A stretch of DNA of 64,000 nt, from NCBI GenBank assembly GCA_016212665.1, contig JACREZ010000025.1, positions 62,001 through 126,000 on the forward strand, in the 5' to 3' direction. Origin of the DNA: Ignavibacteriota bacterium (GTDB lineage: Bacteria > Bacteroidota > Ignavibacteria > UBA10030 > SZUA-254). A model generated the notes under the pieces. It made no database searches, had not been told where the DNA came from, and saw only the letters and a list, made by a program, of their open reading frames with translations. Below are positions 25,802 through 33,349 of the stretch, piece after piece. Both the position numbers and the translations under genes were made by a program. Every line of letters starts with the position of its first letter. Positions within the stretch are counted from its first letter, which is position 1.

Positions 25802-26419
25802 TTATCTTTCAATCTGCATCTCATCGCGTTCCCATCTGTCCCAACCTTCTTCAAACAAGAGTAGTCGTTTGAATTCCAATTGTTCCATAAATTCTGCAAG
25901 CCCGCGACCGAGCGGACACATAAGGTTGTTACAATAGATTGCTACGGTTGTATCGCGCGGGAACATTGCAAGTTGTTCAAAGTAATTATCAACTTGCAGA
26001 TATGGAATATTGATTGAACCGGGAACGCGCCCTTTTTTGAATTCGTCAGGTTCGCGGGCATCAAGAATCAACGTTTGACGGTCGCGCACCAACTGAGCAA
26101 ACTTCTCAACAGAAATTATTTTAATTCCTTTCCATGATTCTTTCGGTTTTGGTTGAACGGGTTTCTTCTCAACTGCTTGTTCTGATTTGGGCTGTTCCGG
26201 CTCGGCTTGTTGGAAGTGAACCGAATCCGTTATTGAAGAATCAACTTCTTGAATTGATGTCGAAAATAATTCAGTCAATGAAGTAGTATCTTTTGGCAGT
26301 TCTTTCCTAATAAGAGAGATACCTTTGGGAGAAAAATAATTGTAAATGAAAGCAAGCGCAACAGCAAGCAACACTATACCGCCGATTTCTTTCAGCAATT
26401 TCATTTGTGAATCGCTCAT
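25802..26419 (-). CDS. Membrane-anchored rhodanese-domain protein
   Basis: 205 residues. One N-terminal membrane helix (residues ~10-28), a Pro/Glu/Lys-rich linker (~50-95), then a rhodanese domain: 'LILDAREPDEFKKGRVPGSINIPY' (partly quoted) and the active-site loop 'VAIYCNNLMCPLGRGLAEFM' with catalytic Cys. The second Cys in the loop is atypical. It would transfer sulfane sulfur or act in thiol redox, probably at the outer face of the inner membrane. Its start overlaps the fmt stop by 4 bp; the MauE-like gene follows, consistent with a shared redox role. Confidence 0.9.
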   Translation of the reverse strand: MSDSQMKLLKEIGGIVLLAVALAFIYNYFSPKGISLIRKELPKDTTSLTELFSTSIQEVDSSITDSVHFQQAEPEQPKSEQAVEKKPVQPKPKESWKGIKIISVEKFAQLVRDRQTLILDAREPDEFKKGRVPGSINIPYLQVDNYFEQLAMFPRDTTVAIYCNNLMCPLGRGLAEFMEQLEFKRLLLFEEGWDRWERDEMQIER

Positions 26420-27342
26420 TCTGCTAACCGCTCCCCGACTGATATTTTGTAGCCGCGTAAAAATTCCTCTGCCGACATTTTCCGTTTCCCTTCCTGTTGA
26501 AGTTCAAGAATCTCCACAGCGCCGCTCCCGCATGAAAGAACAAGGCGTTTATCGGCAACTAGAACTTCCGAAGGTAAACCCGCCCGAACATCATCAACCA
26601 TTCTGCTTCGAAATAATTTTAACATTTTTCCATGATGGAGTGTGAACGCACATGGAATCGGTGAGAGCCCCCGAATCCTGTTGTGAACTTCTTGTGCGGG
26701 TTTTGTCCAATCTACAATGCAATGTTCTTTGAATAATTTCGGCGCGGGAGTTGCGTGTGAATTATCCTGCGGATGACGCGGGGGATTTCCTTTTTCAATC
26801 AACCGGACGGTGTGAAGAACAATCTCCGCTCCGATTTCTGAAAGCCGGTCATGGAGTTCTCCCGCTGTTTCATTCTCCCGAATCGGTAACCGCGCTTGGA
26901 GAATAATATTTCCTGTGTCCACTTTATCGTCAAGAAAAAATGTCGTAACTCCGGTCTCTTTTTCTCCGTTAATAATTGCCCATTGAATCGGCGCAGCACC
27001 CCGATACTTCGGCAACAAGGAAGTGTGAAGATTGAACGCTCCGTATTTCGGCAATCGAAAAACTTCGGGGGGCAAAATCCTGAAGGCAACAACAACGAAA
27101 ATGTCCGCCTCCAACGCTCGAAGTTGTTCTATGAATGATGAATCTTTTAATGAAGCAGGTTGGAAAAGCGGGAGATTGTGTTGAAGCGCAAATTCTTTGA
27201 CGGGCGAAATTGAAACTTTTTGTCCCCGTCCCGCAGGTTTGTCAACATTCGTTACAACTCCGACGATCGGGTACGATTGTTCAACAAGAAGTTTGAGACT
27301 CGGAATTCCAAACTCCGCTGTTCCCATGAAAACTATTCGCAT
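26416..27342 (-). CDS. fmt: Methionyl-tRNA formyltransferase
   Basis: 308 residues. Motifs: 'RIVFMGTAEFGIPSLKLL', 'VVTNVDKPAGRGQK', the formyl-THF site 'NLHTSLLPKYRGAAPIQWAI' with catalytic His and Asn context, 'GVTTFFLDDKVDTG', and a C-terminal OB-like domain with 'RIRGLSPIPCAF'. It formylates initiator Met-tRNA using 10-formyl-THF. It follows def by 30 bp and overlaps the rhodanese gene by 4 bp; def-fmt is the classic pair. Confidence 0.97.
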   Translation of the reverse strand: MRIVFMGTAEFGIPSLKLLVEQSYPIVGVVTNVDKPAGRGQKVSISPVKEFALQHNLPLFQPASLKDSSFIEQLRALEADIFVVVAFRILPPEVFRLPKYGAFNLHTSLLPKYRGAAPIQWAIINGEKETGVTTFFLDDKVDTGNIILQARLPIRENETAGELHDRLSEIGAEIVLHTVRLIEKGNPPRHPQDNSHATPAPKLFKEHCIVDWTKPAQEVHNRIRGLSPIPCAFTLHHGKMLKLFRSRMVDDVRAGLPSEVLVADKRLVLSCGSGAVEILELQQEGKRKMSAEEFLRGYKISVGERLAE

Positions 27343-27372
27343 CGTTCAGTCTCTTATTGCTTTGATGTTTTA

Positions 27373-27930
27373 CTACGCCGGAACGGTTGCAGTTGAAATA
27401 ACAGGGTATGATGTTTCAACTTCTCCCTGCTTGATTTTATCCAACTGCTCTTTATGCAATTTTCTTTTCGTTGCAGTGAGATGGTCAAGAAACAAAACAC
27501 CGTTGATGTGGTCAACCTCGTGCATGATAACGCGGGCAATCAAATCGTGTGCTTCCATTTCCTGCTGTTGAAAATCTGTATCTCTAAAACGGACAATGAT
27601 TCCCTCCGCTCGTTCCACTTCATCGCGAACATCGGGAATACTCAGGCATCCTTCTTCCATCGTCGCGCTTCCGTCACGGGCAACAATTTCAGGATTAATC
27701 AACGCAAGCGGTTTTATGTCTTCGTATCCCTCCACTTCCGAAACATCAATAACAATAATCCGCTCCAGACTTCCGACCTGATTTGCCGCCAATCCAATCC
27801 CCTGCGCGTGATGCATCGTCTCAAACATATTCATGATTTGAGAAATATGCTTGTCAGTAATTTTTGTTACCGGCTTTGCTTTTTTCTTTAAGACTTCGGA
27901 GCCGTAGAGATAGATTGGGAGAATTGCCAA
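27373..27930 (-). CDS. def: Peptide deformylase
   Basis: 185 residues with the three PDF motifs intact: 'GIGLAANQVG' (motif I), 'EEGCLSIP' with the metal Cys (II) and 'VMHEVDHINGVLFLD' with HEVDH (III). It removes the formyl group from nascent proteins, working after Fmt encoded downstream. The C-terminus carries a ~20-residue tail. The gene lies 33 bp after the broken toxin on the same strand. Confidence 0.97.
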   Translation of the reverse strand: MAILPIYLYGSEVLKKKAKPVTKITDKHISQIMNMFETMHHAQGIGLAANQVGSLERIIVIDVSEVEGYEDIKPLALINPEIVARDGSATMEEGCLSIPDVRDEVERAEGIIVRFRDTDFQQQEMEAHDLIARVIMHEVDHINGVLFLDHLTATKRKLHKEQLDKIKQGEVETSYPVISTATVPA

Positions 27931-27963
27931 AAGAGTTTATTTCCTAAATTGAATCAAAAATAA

Positions 27964-28265
27964 TTATTGTACTTGCAGACTTTCAGGGTTACGCCTTGTA
28001 TCAAAAACTGTCACAATAATAACCGTTTGTCGAACTACCCGATAAATGATTTTGTAATTTCCTTCAACCAGATAACGATAGTTTCCCTTTCTCTGTCGAA
28101 GTAATGGCTCTTCCTGTCCCATCAAAGGAAAATCGGATAATGGTTGCACTGCTTGTTGAATTTTTCTTCTAATTGAATGAGCAACTTGTGAGGAGACTTT
28201 TAATTTGTATTATCAAATATACTTTTAACTCTTGCTCGCGCAACACGTGACCATCTGATGCGCAT
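27964..28265 (-). pseudogene. ParE/RelE-family toxin, frameshifted
   Basis: An ATG at 28265, 5 bp after the antitoxin stop, reads MRIRWSRVARARVKSIFDNT and reaches a TAA after one further residue (near 28200). One frame over, the same protein continues as 'KVSSQVAHSIRRKIQQAVQP', then 'FPLMGQEEPLLRQRKGNYRYLVEGNYKIIYRVV' (partly quoted) and 'VFDTRRNPESL'. Joined, this is a complete ~98-residue ParE. A single-base deletion near 28203-28215 explains the break. A short ORF can restart from a GTG at 28149, but it would lack the N-terminal half. It is a natural inactivation or a sequencing error in an A-rich stretch. Confidence 0.8.
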
Positions 28266-28270
28266 GAAAT

Positions 28271-28510
28271 TTACCAGTGACTCGATTCTTCGACAAATTC
28301 TTCATGGCTCATGAGCCTTCTTTGTTGAAGATCAACTTCAGCAAAGTGAATATCTGCAAGGAATTCTTCACTACTCATCGGTTTGAGTTTACTTTCGTAC
28401 GCTTTTATTTTTGCTTTGTTCTTCAGTTTCTCAATTTTTTCAAGTACTGAATTATCCTGAACCTGCACAAGCCAATCAATAAGATGAAGTTTCCTTGCCT
28501 GAATATTCAT
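28271..28510 (-). CDS. Antitoxin of the broken ParE pair
   Basis: 79 residues: 'MNIQARKLHLIDWLVQVQDN ... LEKIEKLKNKAK' followed by 'MSSEEFLADI ... LMSHEEFVEESSHW'. The N-terminal 'ARKLHLIDWL-Q' plus an acidic C-terminal tail is the common form of Bacteroidota antitoxins paired with ParE toxins. It appears intact while the toxin is frameshifted. It starts 5 bp after the sigma-factor stop, so it is probably transcribed with the sigma gene. Confidence 0.8.
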   Translation of the reverse strand: MNIQARKLHLIDWLVQVQDNSVLEKIEKLKNKAKIKAYESKLKPMSSEEFLADIHFAEVDLQQRRLMSHEEFVEESSHW

Positions 28511-28515
28511 ATCAA

Positions 28516-29373
28516 TTATCCCAAATACGCCCTGAGATGTTTACTTCTCGTCGCATGACGCAATCGCCGAATCGCTTTTTCTTTGATTTGACGAACGCGC
28601 TCGCGGGTGAGTTTGAATTTCTCACCGATTTCTTCCAGCGTGAGTGAATGTTCGCGCCCTAGTCCGAAGTACAAACGAATGACTTCCGCTTCACGTTCGG
28701 TGAGCGTGTTCAGCGCACGTTCAACTTCCTTGCTCAACGAATCTTTGATTAAGGTCGTGTCGGGCATCGGCGTCCGCTCATCCTGAATAACATCAAGAAG
28801 GCGATTATCTTCACCCTGAGCAAACGGTGCATCCATCGAAAGATGACGACCGGAAATTTTCAGCGTGTCGGAAACTTCGTAGAGCGACATATCGAGTTCT
28901 TCCGCGAGTTCGCTTGCGCTCGGTTCGCGTTCGAACTCCTGTTCAAGCGAACTGAATGCTTTCCCGATTTTATTGAGCGCGCCGACCCGGTTCAATGGCA
29001 GACGAACGATACGCGATTGTTCCGCCAACGCCTGTAAAATGGATTGACGAATCCACCACACCGCATAGGAAATAAACTTAAATCCGCGCGTCTCATCGAA
29101 ACGCTTCGCCGCTTTGATAAGTCCCAAATTTCCTTCGTTGATTAAATCGCCGAGCGACAACCCCTGATTTTGGTATTGCTTTGCCACACTGACAACGAAC
29201 CGGAGATTTGCTTTCGTTAATTTTTCAAGCGCCTTTTGGTCTCCTTTTTTGATGCGCTTCGCTAATTCAATTTCTTCGTCGGGAGTAAGTAATTCCACTC
29301 TCCCGATTTCCTGGAGATATTTGTCGAGAGACTGACTCTCCCTGTTCGTAATCTGTTTTGTAAGTTTTGCCAT
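28516..29373 (-). CDS. rpoD: Principal RNA polymerase sigma factor (RpoD/SigA)
   Basis: 285 residues, the short primary sigma typical of Bacteroidota (no region 1.1). Region 1.2 '[20 protein letters not shown]', region 2 '[57 protein letters not shown]' (partly quoted), region 3 '[20 protein letters not shown]', and region 4.2 '[29 protein letters not shown]' (partly quoted) are all present. It recognises the main promoter class. It lies downstream of two BMC-P genes and upstream of a toxin-antitoxin locus and def-fmt, on one strand with short gaps. Confidence 0.95.
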   Translation of the reverse strand: MAKLTKQITNRESQSLDKYLQEIGRVELLTPDEEIELAKRIKKGDQKALEKLTKANLRFVVSVAKQYQNQGLSLGDLINEGNLGLIKAAKRFDETRGFKFISYAVWWIRQSILQALAEQSRIVRLPLNRVGALNKIGKAFSSLEQEFEREPSASELAEELDMSLYEVSDTLKISGRHLSMDAPFAQGEDNRLLDVIQDERTPMPDTTLIKDSLSKEVERALNTLTEREAEVIRLYFGLGREHSLTLEEIGEKFKLTRERVRQIKEKAIRRLRHATRSKHLRAYLG

Positions 29374-29405
29374 TCTTCTTTTATGTTGTGATAACTTTTC
29401 TGTAA

Positions 29406-29687
29406 CTATTCCGTTCGTCGTGTATCTAAATCTATTTTGTCAACGATTCCTACAATGCTTGCATCTACCGGAGCCATTTCTACACGAAGCGGAATCGTTG
29501 CTTCGCGTGAAGTGATATAAAAAACTGTTTCGCCTTGTCCCGCTCCCACGGTATCCACCGCGATAATAGGATCGCCTGCGTGTTCACGTTTCGCGTTGAG
29601 CGGCTGAACAAGTTGTAACTTCGTCCCGACAAGACTTTCGTCCTTTCGGGTCGCCCATACGGTTCCTATGACTTTTCCGAAAAACAT
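29406..29687 (-). CDS. EutN/CcmL-family microcompartment vertex protein (BMC-P)
   Basis: 93 residues: '[21 protein letters not shown]', continuing '[10 protein letters not shown]', '[20 protein letters not shown]' and '[14 protein letters not shown]'. The G-K-V-x-G-T-V-W-A-T-x-K start and 'AVDxVGAGxGExV' are hallmarks of EutN/CcmL pentamers that cap bacterial microcompartment vertices. It lies 32 bp upstream of the sigma-factor start and 67 bp after its paralog. No BMC-H/T shell hexamer or cargo enzyme is in the window. Confidence 0.93.
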   Translation of the reverse strand: MFFGKVIGTVWATRKDESLVGTKLQLVQPLNAKREHAGDPIIAVDTVGAGQGETVFYITSREATIPLRVEMAPVDASIVGIVDKIDLDTRRTE

Positions 29688-29707
29688 TCTTATGGTTGAT
29701 GGTTTGT

Positions 29708-29745
29708 GGTTTCCGGTTTGCGATTAGTATTTCTAACCGGAAACC
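29708..29745. repeat. Empty inverted repeat between two BMC-P genes
   Basis: GGTTTCCGGTT (29708-29718) is exactly inverted at 29735-29745; weaker pairing extends about 12 bp outward on both sides using the same ggtttgtgg/cgaaccaatc words. It fills the 67-bp gap and may act as a processing or attenuation hairpin, or be a solo copy of the short-word inverted repeats found elsewhere. Confidence 0.6.
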
Positions 29746-29754
29746 TCGAACCAA

Positions 29755-30027
29755 TCACTTATCAGTTACATCCAACGTATCAACCACCGCCATGATGACC
29801 GCATCAACAGGTTTGTTTTTTGTTTGAACGGTTTGACGTGCGGAACTTCCGCTACACACCAACACTACATCGCCAACGCCGGCTTGCACTGTATCCACAG
29901 CGATAACGAATGTATCTTTCAGTTTATAGTCAAGCCCAATATGCTTCACCACCTGAAATTTCATGCCGACAAGTTCTTCATCCTTTCTTGTCGCCCAGAC
30001 TGTTCCAACTACTTTTCCTAAAAACAT
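29755..30027 (-). CDS. EutN/CcmL-family microcompartment vertex protein (BMC-P), second copy
   Basis: 90 residues: '[21 protein letters not shown]', continuing 'FQVVKHIGLD', 'VIAVDTVQAGVGDVVLVCSGSSARQT' (partly quoted) and 'PVDAVIMAVVDTLDV'. Same family as 29406-29687 and 62675-62947. 'GSSAR' in the pore-facing loop is the common form for vertex proteins of enzyme-containing microcompartments. It follows the PIN gene by 23 bp on the same strand, so it appears to be transcribed with the AbrB/PIN pair. Confidence 0.93.
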   Translation of the reverse strand: MFLGKVVGTVWATRKDEELVGMKFQVVKHIGLDYKLKDTFVIAVDTVQAGVGDVVLVCSGSSARQTVQTKNKPVDAVIMAVVDTLDVTDK

Positions 30028-30050
30028 ATTTTCCTGTTTTTGTTGATTGT

Positions 30051-30440
30051 TTATAAAATGTCGCTTGGTGTAAGCACAATTAACCCTCGTACCTTCCGAA
30101 ACTCAGAAAGTTGACGGGTGAAAATCGGGAGTTTGCTTTCTAAACACAATCCGGCAACTAACGCGTTCATTCGTTTCATTTTTTTTCCTTGGAGCAAAGG
30201 CGCATAGTTCGGAGCGCTTTTCGCATTCAATCCTAAAATCTTCAGAGCGGACATTGCATCTTCAACCGCCGTTCGTTCGACTGCTGTTTTTGCGAGAGAG
30301 AAAATCTCGATTGCATTGAATACTGTTGTGTAACAGAAATATTTTTGCATTGCTTGCCGCATGACAGAAGTTTCGTTTCCGTTTGAAATTACATGCTCAA
30401 GAATAATATCCGTGTGAAGAACAACCTTCTGTACTTTCAC
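30051..30440 (-). CDS. PIN-domain protein with degraded active site
   Basis: 129 residues with a VapC-like PIN fold: 'VVLHTDIILEHV', 'TTVFNAIEIFSLAK', 'RMNALVAGLCLESKLPIFTRQLSEF' (partly quoted). Catalytic PIN RNases need a carboxylate cluster; here the first Asp is His9, the Glu is kept (E45), the third acid is Asn92 and the Asp/Asn of T-R-[ND] is Gln. Three of four positions are therefore lost, so RNase activity is doubtful. It overlaps the upstream AbrB-like gene by 4 bp, as in VapBC-type pairs. Confidence 0.82.
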   Translation of the reverse strand: MKVQKVVLHTDIILEHVISNGNETSVMRQAMQKYFCYTTVFNAIEIFSLAKTAVERTAVEDAMSALKILGLNAKSAPNYAPLLQGKKMKRMNALVAGLCLESKLPIFTRQLSEFRKVRGLIVLTPSDIL

Positions 30441-30739
30441 GTTCGTTCCCCAAGCAATTCACTTGCGCGTCGAATAAATTCCCGGTTGCGTTTCAAACTT
30501 CCTTCCGTCTTCAGAAATCGAACGACATCTGCCCGTTCTTCCATTTGAAGCCGTGCTATACGTTCGATCTCTTCTTCTGTAACACCGAGTTTCTTCAGTG
30601 ATGAAGAAAGTCCGCCGGATGTCAATCGAACCGTAACATGCGAACCTGTGTTGAACTGTCCCTGCAACTCAGATGGCAATCGTACAACGCCATCTTTTTC
30701 AATCACAGTTTCAAATTCAGTAACGGGATAGGCAACCAT
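30437..30739 (-). CDS. AbrB/SpoVT-like antitoxin-type DNA-binding protein
   Basis: 100 residues. The N-terminal ~50 residues ('FETVIEKDGVVRLPSELQGQF', partly quoted, then 'GSHVTVRLT') fit the swapped-hairpin AbrB/SpoVT fold used by VapB-like antitoxins. The C-terminal half is helical ('LGVTEEEIERIARLQMEERADVVRFLKTEGSL', partly quoted) and probably contacts the PIN partner. It overlaps that gene by 4 bp. The pair sits upstream of two BMC-P genes in the same direction. A terminator at 30799 separates it from the gene before. Confidence 0.8.
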   Translation of the reverse strand: MVAYPVTEFETVIEKDGVVRLPSELQGQFNTGSHVTVRLTSGGLSSSLKKLGVTEEEIERIARLQMEERADVVRFLKTEGSLKRNREFIRRASELLGERT

Positions 30740-30798
30740 AAATACGGATTACAATACTGTTAGTTTCCGAATCAAACTCGACCATGAAGAACAACAAA

Positions 30799-30818
30799 CG
30801 GGGTTTTTGAAAACCCCG
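30799..30818 (-). terminator. Intrinsic terminator of the zinc-ribbon gene
   Basis: CGGGGTTTT (30799-30807) pairs with AAAACCCCG (30810-30818). Read on the minus strand the stem is followed by TTTGTTGTT, as expected for a terminator of the gene ending at 30855. Confidence 0.75.
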
Positions 30819-30854
30819 ATGTTGCCACTCGGTATGTACGGGCAAACGTTGTTG

Positions 30855-31049
30855 CTACGCGTATACTTCTTTTTCGTTACACTGACAGACCTGAATCCGC
30901 TTGTGACTGAAACGGATACTGCCGTGTTTCGATGGTTCCGAACTCACATAGAGAACAGGATGTTTGATTGCTCCACACTTCTGACATTTTTTGCCAGGCT
31001 GTGCCGCGGCTTTAGCCGCTTTATCTGCAAAGGTTTGTTGTTTTGCCAT
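30855..31049 (-). CDS. Small zinc-ribbon-like protein
   Basis: 64 residues: 'MAKQQTFADKAAKAAAQPGK' then 'KCQKCGAIKHPVLYVSSEP' and a C-terminal 'IQVCQCNEKEVYA'. The CxxC ... CxC arrangement suggests one zinc site built by four Cys. The basic, Ala-rich N-terminus resembles a nucleic-acid-binding tail. It follows the GAF-GGDEF gene by 30 bp and ends in its own terminator. I do not recognise a named family. Composition, motif and an ATG start support a real gene. Confidence 0.7.
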   Translation of the reverse strand: MAKQQTFADKAAKAAAQPGKKCQKCGAIKHPVLYVSSEPSKHGSIRFSHKRIQVCQCNEKEVYA

Positions 31050-31079
31050 AGTATTTTCTTTTCCTTAATGATTAATGTA

Positions 31080-33143
31080 TTAATAAATTCTAACTGCGTT
31101 TCCGCCCGTTTCCGTTGCCCGGTGAAGTACCGTAACGGTGCTTGCGAATAATTCTTCACGCTTCATACCTTGAACTACACCGCATACGCCGATACTGAGC
31201 GTCACAGAAAAACTCTTGTCTTCAAGCGGAATCGTTAAACTTGCAATGTTCATTCTTATTTTTTCAGCCCATATTTGCGCATCACTTGCCGATGTACTGA
31301 TGAGCAGAATTCCGAACTTGTTATCATCCAATCTTCCGACTACATCATACGGCCGAATACTTGAACGAAGCGCTTTTGAGAGAACCGTTATCACCCGTTC
31401 AAATCCCTCAACGCCGTGACGTTGGGAAATTTCCTGCGCGTGGTCAACGGACATCATGAGCATTGCTAACTCCACGTCCGTATCTTCCGCACGCTGTAAC
31501 TCTTCATTGATTCTCTGCATGAAGAATTTCTTTGAGTACATTCCCGTCACTTCATCAATGATAACATGCTCTTTGATTATGTCATTCAAATAGAGAATCT
31601 CAAGCGTTGTAGCCGCACTCTCCGTGAGTCGTGTCAGCGTCGTTACATCCTGACGGGAATAATTTGCCGGTTCACGGCTTTCGATGTTCAAGGAACCGTA
31701 ACACTTATTCATCGAACTAATCGGAATCGAAAGAAATGAACCTTGTGTTGTCACTTTCTCTTCTTTGTAAAATCTCGGCAACGGCGATTTTTCCAAATTC
31801 TCAACAATCGTGAATTGATTATTTTTGATTGTATGTCCGGCAATACTGTTCGGAAACTCAATCACCTGTTCCGGACCGATATACGGTTCATAGGAACGAT
31901 TCATTATTTTTTTTGCGTTCCATGCGTTCTTTGTTTCATCAAACAACACAACGGTCAGGAAATCCCAACTCACCAATTTCGAGGTTTCTTCAGCAAGTGA
32001 TTGTACAACGCTGAAGACAGTAAAATCACCACGAAGCCGCGATTGCATTTTCTTCAACGATGAAAGTACTTCCGACTCAACGAGTAGTTCGTACTTACTT
32101 GTATAACTTTTAATAAGCGATGAAATCAACTTGGTAAATCTGCCAAGTTGCTCGATGGTCTCTTCGCCAAACGCATCTTCAACGATACTGTCAACCGTCA
32201 AAACTGCGACGGGAAATTCAGGCATCGGTTCTGTCGTTGTATTTGTATAGAACACAGGAACGCCCGCAAATGATTTCACACCGGATGCCGAATTATAATA
32301 CATGAACAACTCAAGTTCCGAAGCAGGGTTCACGGAAGTAAGCAACTCCGGTTTCCCGGTAAACGCTACTTTGCTCACCAAATCATTTCCGAGACTGAAC
32401 CGGCGAGTGTTCATAAAACAATTGCTGTCCGTAATTCTCGCTTCAAGAATCATCTGTAACTTTTCCTGATTCGACCAGAAAAAACCAACGGTGTGTGCAA
32501 ACAGTGTTTCCTTAATAGCCGCAAGAACTTTATTCAACAAATAATTAAATTCTGCACGCGGTTCTGCTTCATCACGGAACAATTCCGAGTTCGCATCAAA
32601 AAAATCGTTCACCTGAAATTCACGCGGTGGTTTTAATTCTTTCTTGATAGTTGGAAACCCTTCCAAAGCGGGTTTTTCAGGAATCACCTTTGGTACTTCA
32701 TTCATGTCGTTAATGATTTGCGGTTCATTTTTTTTCACTTCACTTATCGGTTGAACTCTTGTTACTGATTCTTCGAAAGGTTCTTCATGCTCAGTCTCGA
32801 TATGTTTTCCATAGTCTGAGTGAAGGTCATCAAAAACAATTTTCTTCACGTGTGAACTTTCAGGTTGTGAGTAATTCTGTGACGGTAAATCTGAATCTTC
32901 ATTTTCTTCGTGCCGGGAAACCGGTAACAACATGTACAATGCAATCGCCGAACCCATGCCGACAAACAGCATGATAATGCGAATCCAAAATACATCGACA
33001 ACAATACTTAATCCGAGCGACGAAATACTGACCATAAAAAGAATGCCCTCACGCAAGCTGAAATGGAAATTCTTTCGATTCCACCAGTTTTTGAGGGCTT
33101 CCTGTACCCGAAGGGTATTTATATTGAGATACGGTTTGCTCAA
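31080..33143 (-). CDS. Membrane GAF-GAF-GGDEF protein with degenerate GGDEF
   Basis: 687 residues. Two N-terminal membrane helices (~30-75), an acidic linker (~80-190), two GAF-type sensor domains (~200-350 and ~370-520: 'WDFLTVVLFDE', 'SFLSIPISSMNKCYGSLNIES' partly quoted), then a GGDEF fold (~525-687). The signature loop reads GRLDDNKF (residues ~603-610) instead of G-G-D/E-E-F, so diguanylate cyclase activity is unlikely, though c-di-GMP or GTP sensing is possible. 'IDEVTGMYSKKFFMQRI' and 'LSIGVCG' flank it as usual. Followed by the zinc-ribbon gene. Confidence 0.88.
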   Translation of the reverse strand: MSKPYLNINTLRVQEALKNWWNRKNFHFSLREGILFMVSISSLGLSIVVDVFWIRIIMLFVGMGSAIALYMLLPVSRHEENEDSDLPSQNYSQPESSHVKKIVFDDLHSDYGKHIETEHEEPFEESVTRVQPISEVKKNEPQIINDMNEVPKVIPEKPALEGFPTIKKELKPPREFQVNDFFDANSELFRDEAEPRAEFNYLLNKVLAAIKETLFAHTVGFFWSNQEKLQMILEARITDSNCFMNTRRFSLGNDLVSKVAFTGKPELLTSVNPASELELFMYYNSASGVKSFAGVPVFYTNTTTEPMPEFPVAVLTVDSIVEDAFGEETIEQLGRFTKLISSLIKSYTSKYELLVESEVLSSLKKMQSRLRGDFTVFSVVQSLAEETSKLVSWDFLTVVLFDETKNAWNAKKIMNRSYEPYIGPEQVIEFPNSIAGHTIKNNQFTIVENLEKSPLPRFYKEEKVTTQGSFLSIPISSMNKCYGSLNIESREPANYSRQDVTTLTRLTESAATTLEILYLNDIIKEHVIIDEVTGMYSKKFFMQRINEELQRAEDTDVELAMLMMSVDHAQEISQRHGVEGFERVITVLSKALRSSIRPYDVVGRLDDNKFGILLISTSASDAQIWAEKIRMNIASLTIPLEDKSFSVTLSIGVCGVVQGMKREELFASTVTVLHRATETGGNAVRIY

Positions 33144-33349
33144 AATTGGTCTAAATCTAAGAATTTATTGCATAAAAATCAATCATTTAGAGAATAAATC
33201 GAAAAGATTTTTTTCGGGTTGATTTTAGTCATTTTACTCCCTGTCGTTCCCCTTCCCTACATGAAAAATACATTCTAAAGATTCGGGAACATACAACGGG
33301 AATTATTGGTACAAGCAATAAACAATTTACATAATTTCAGGAGTTAATC

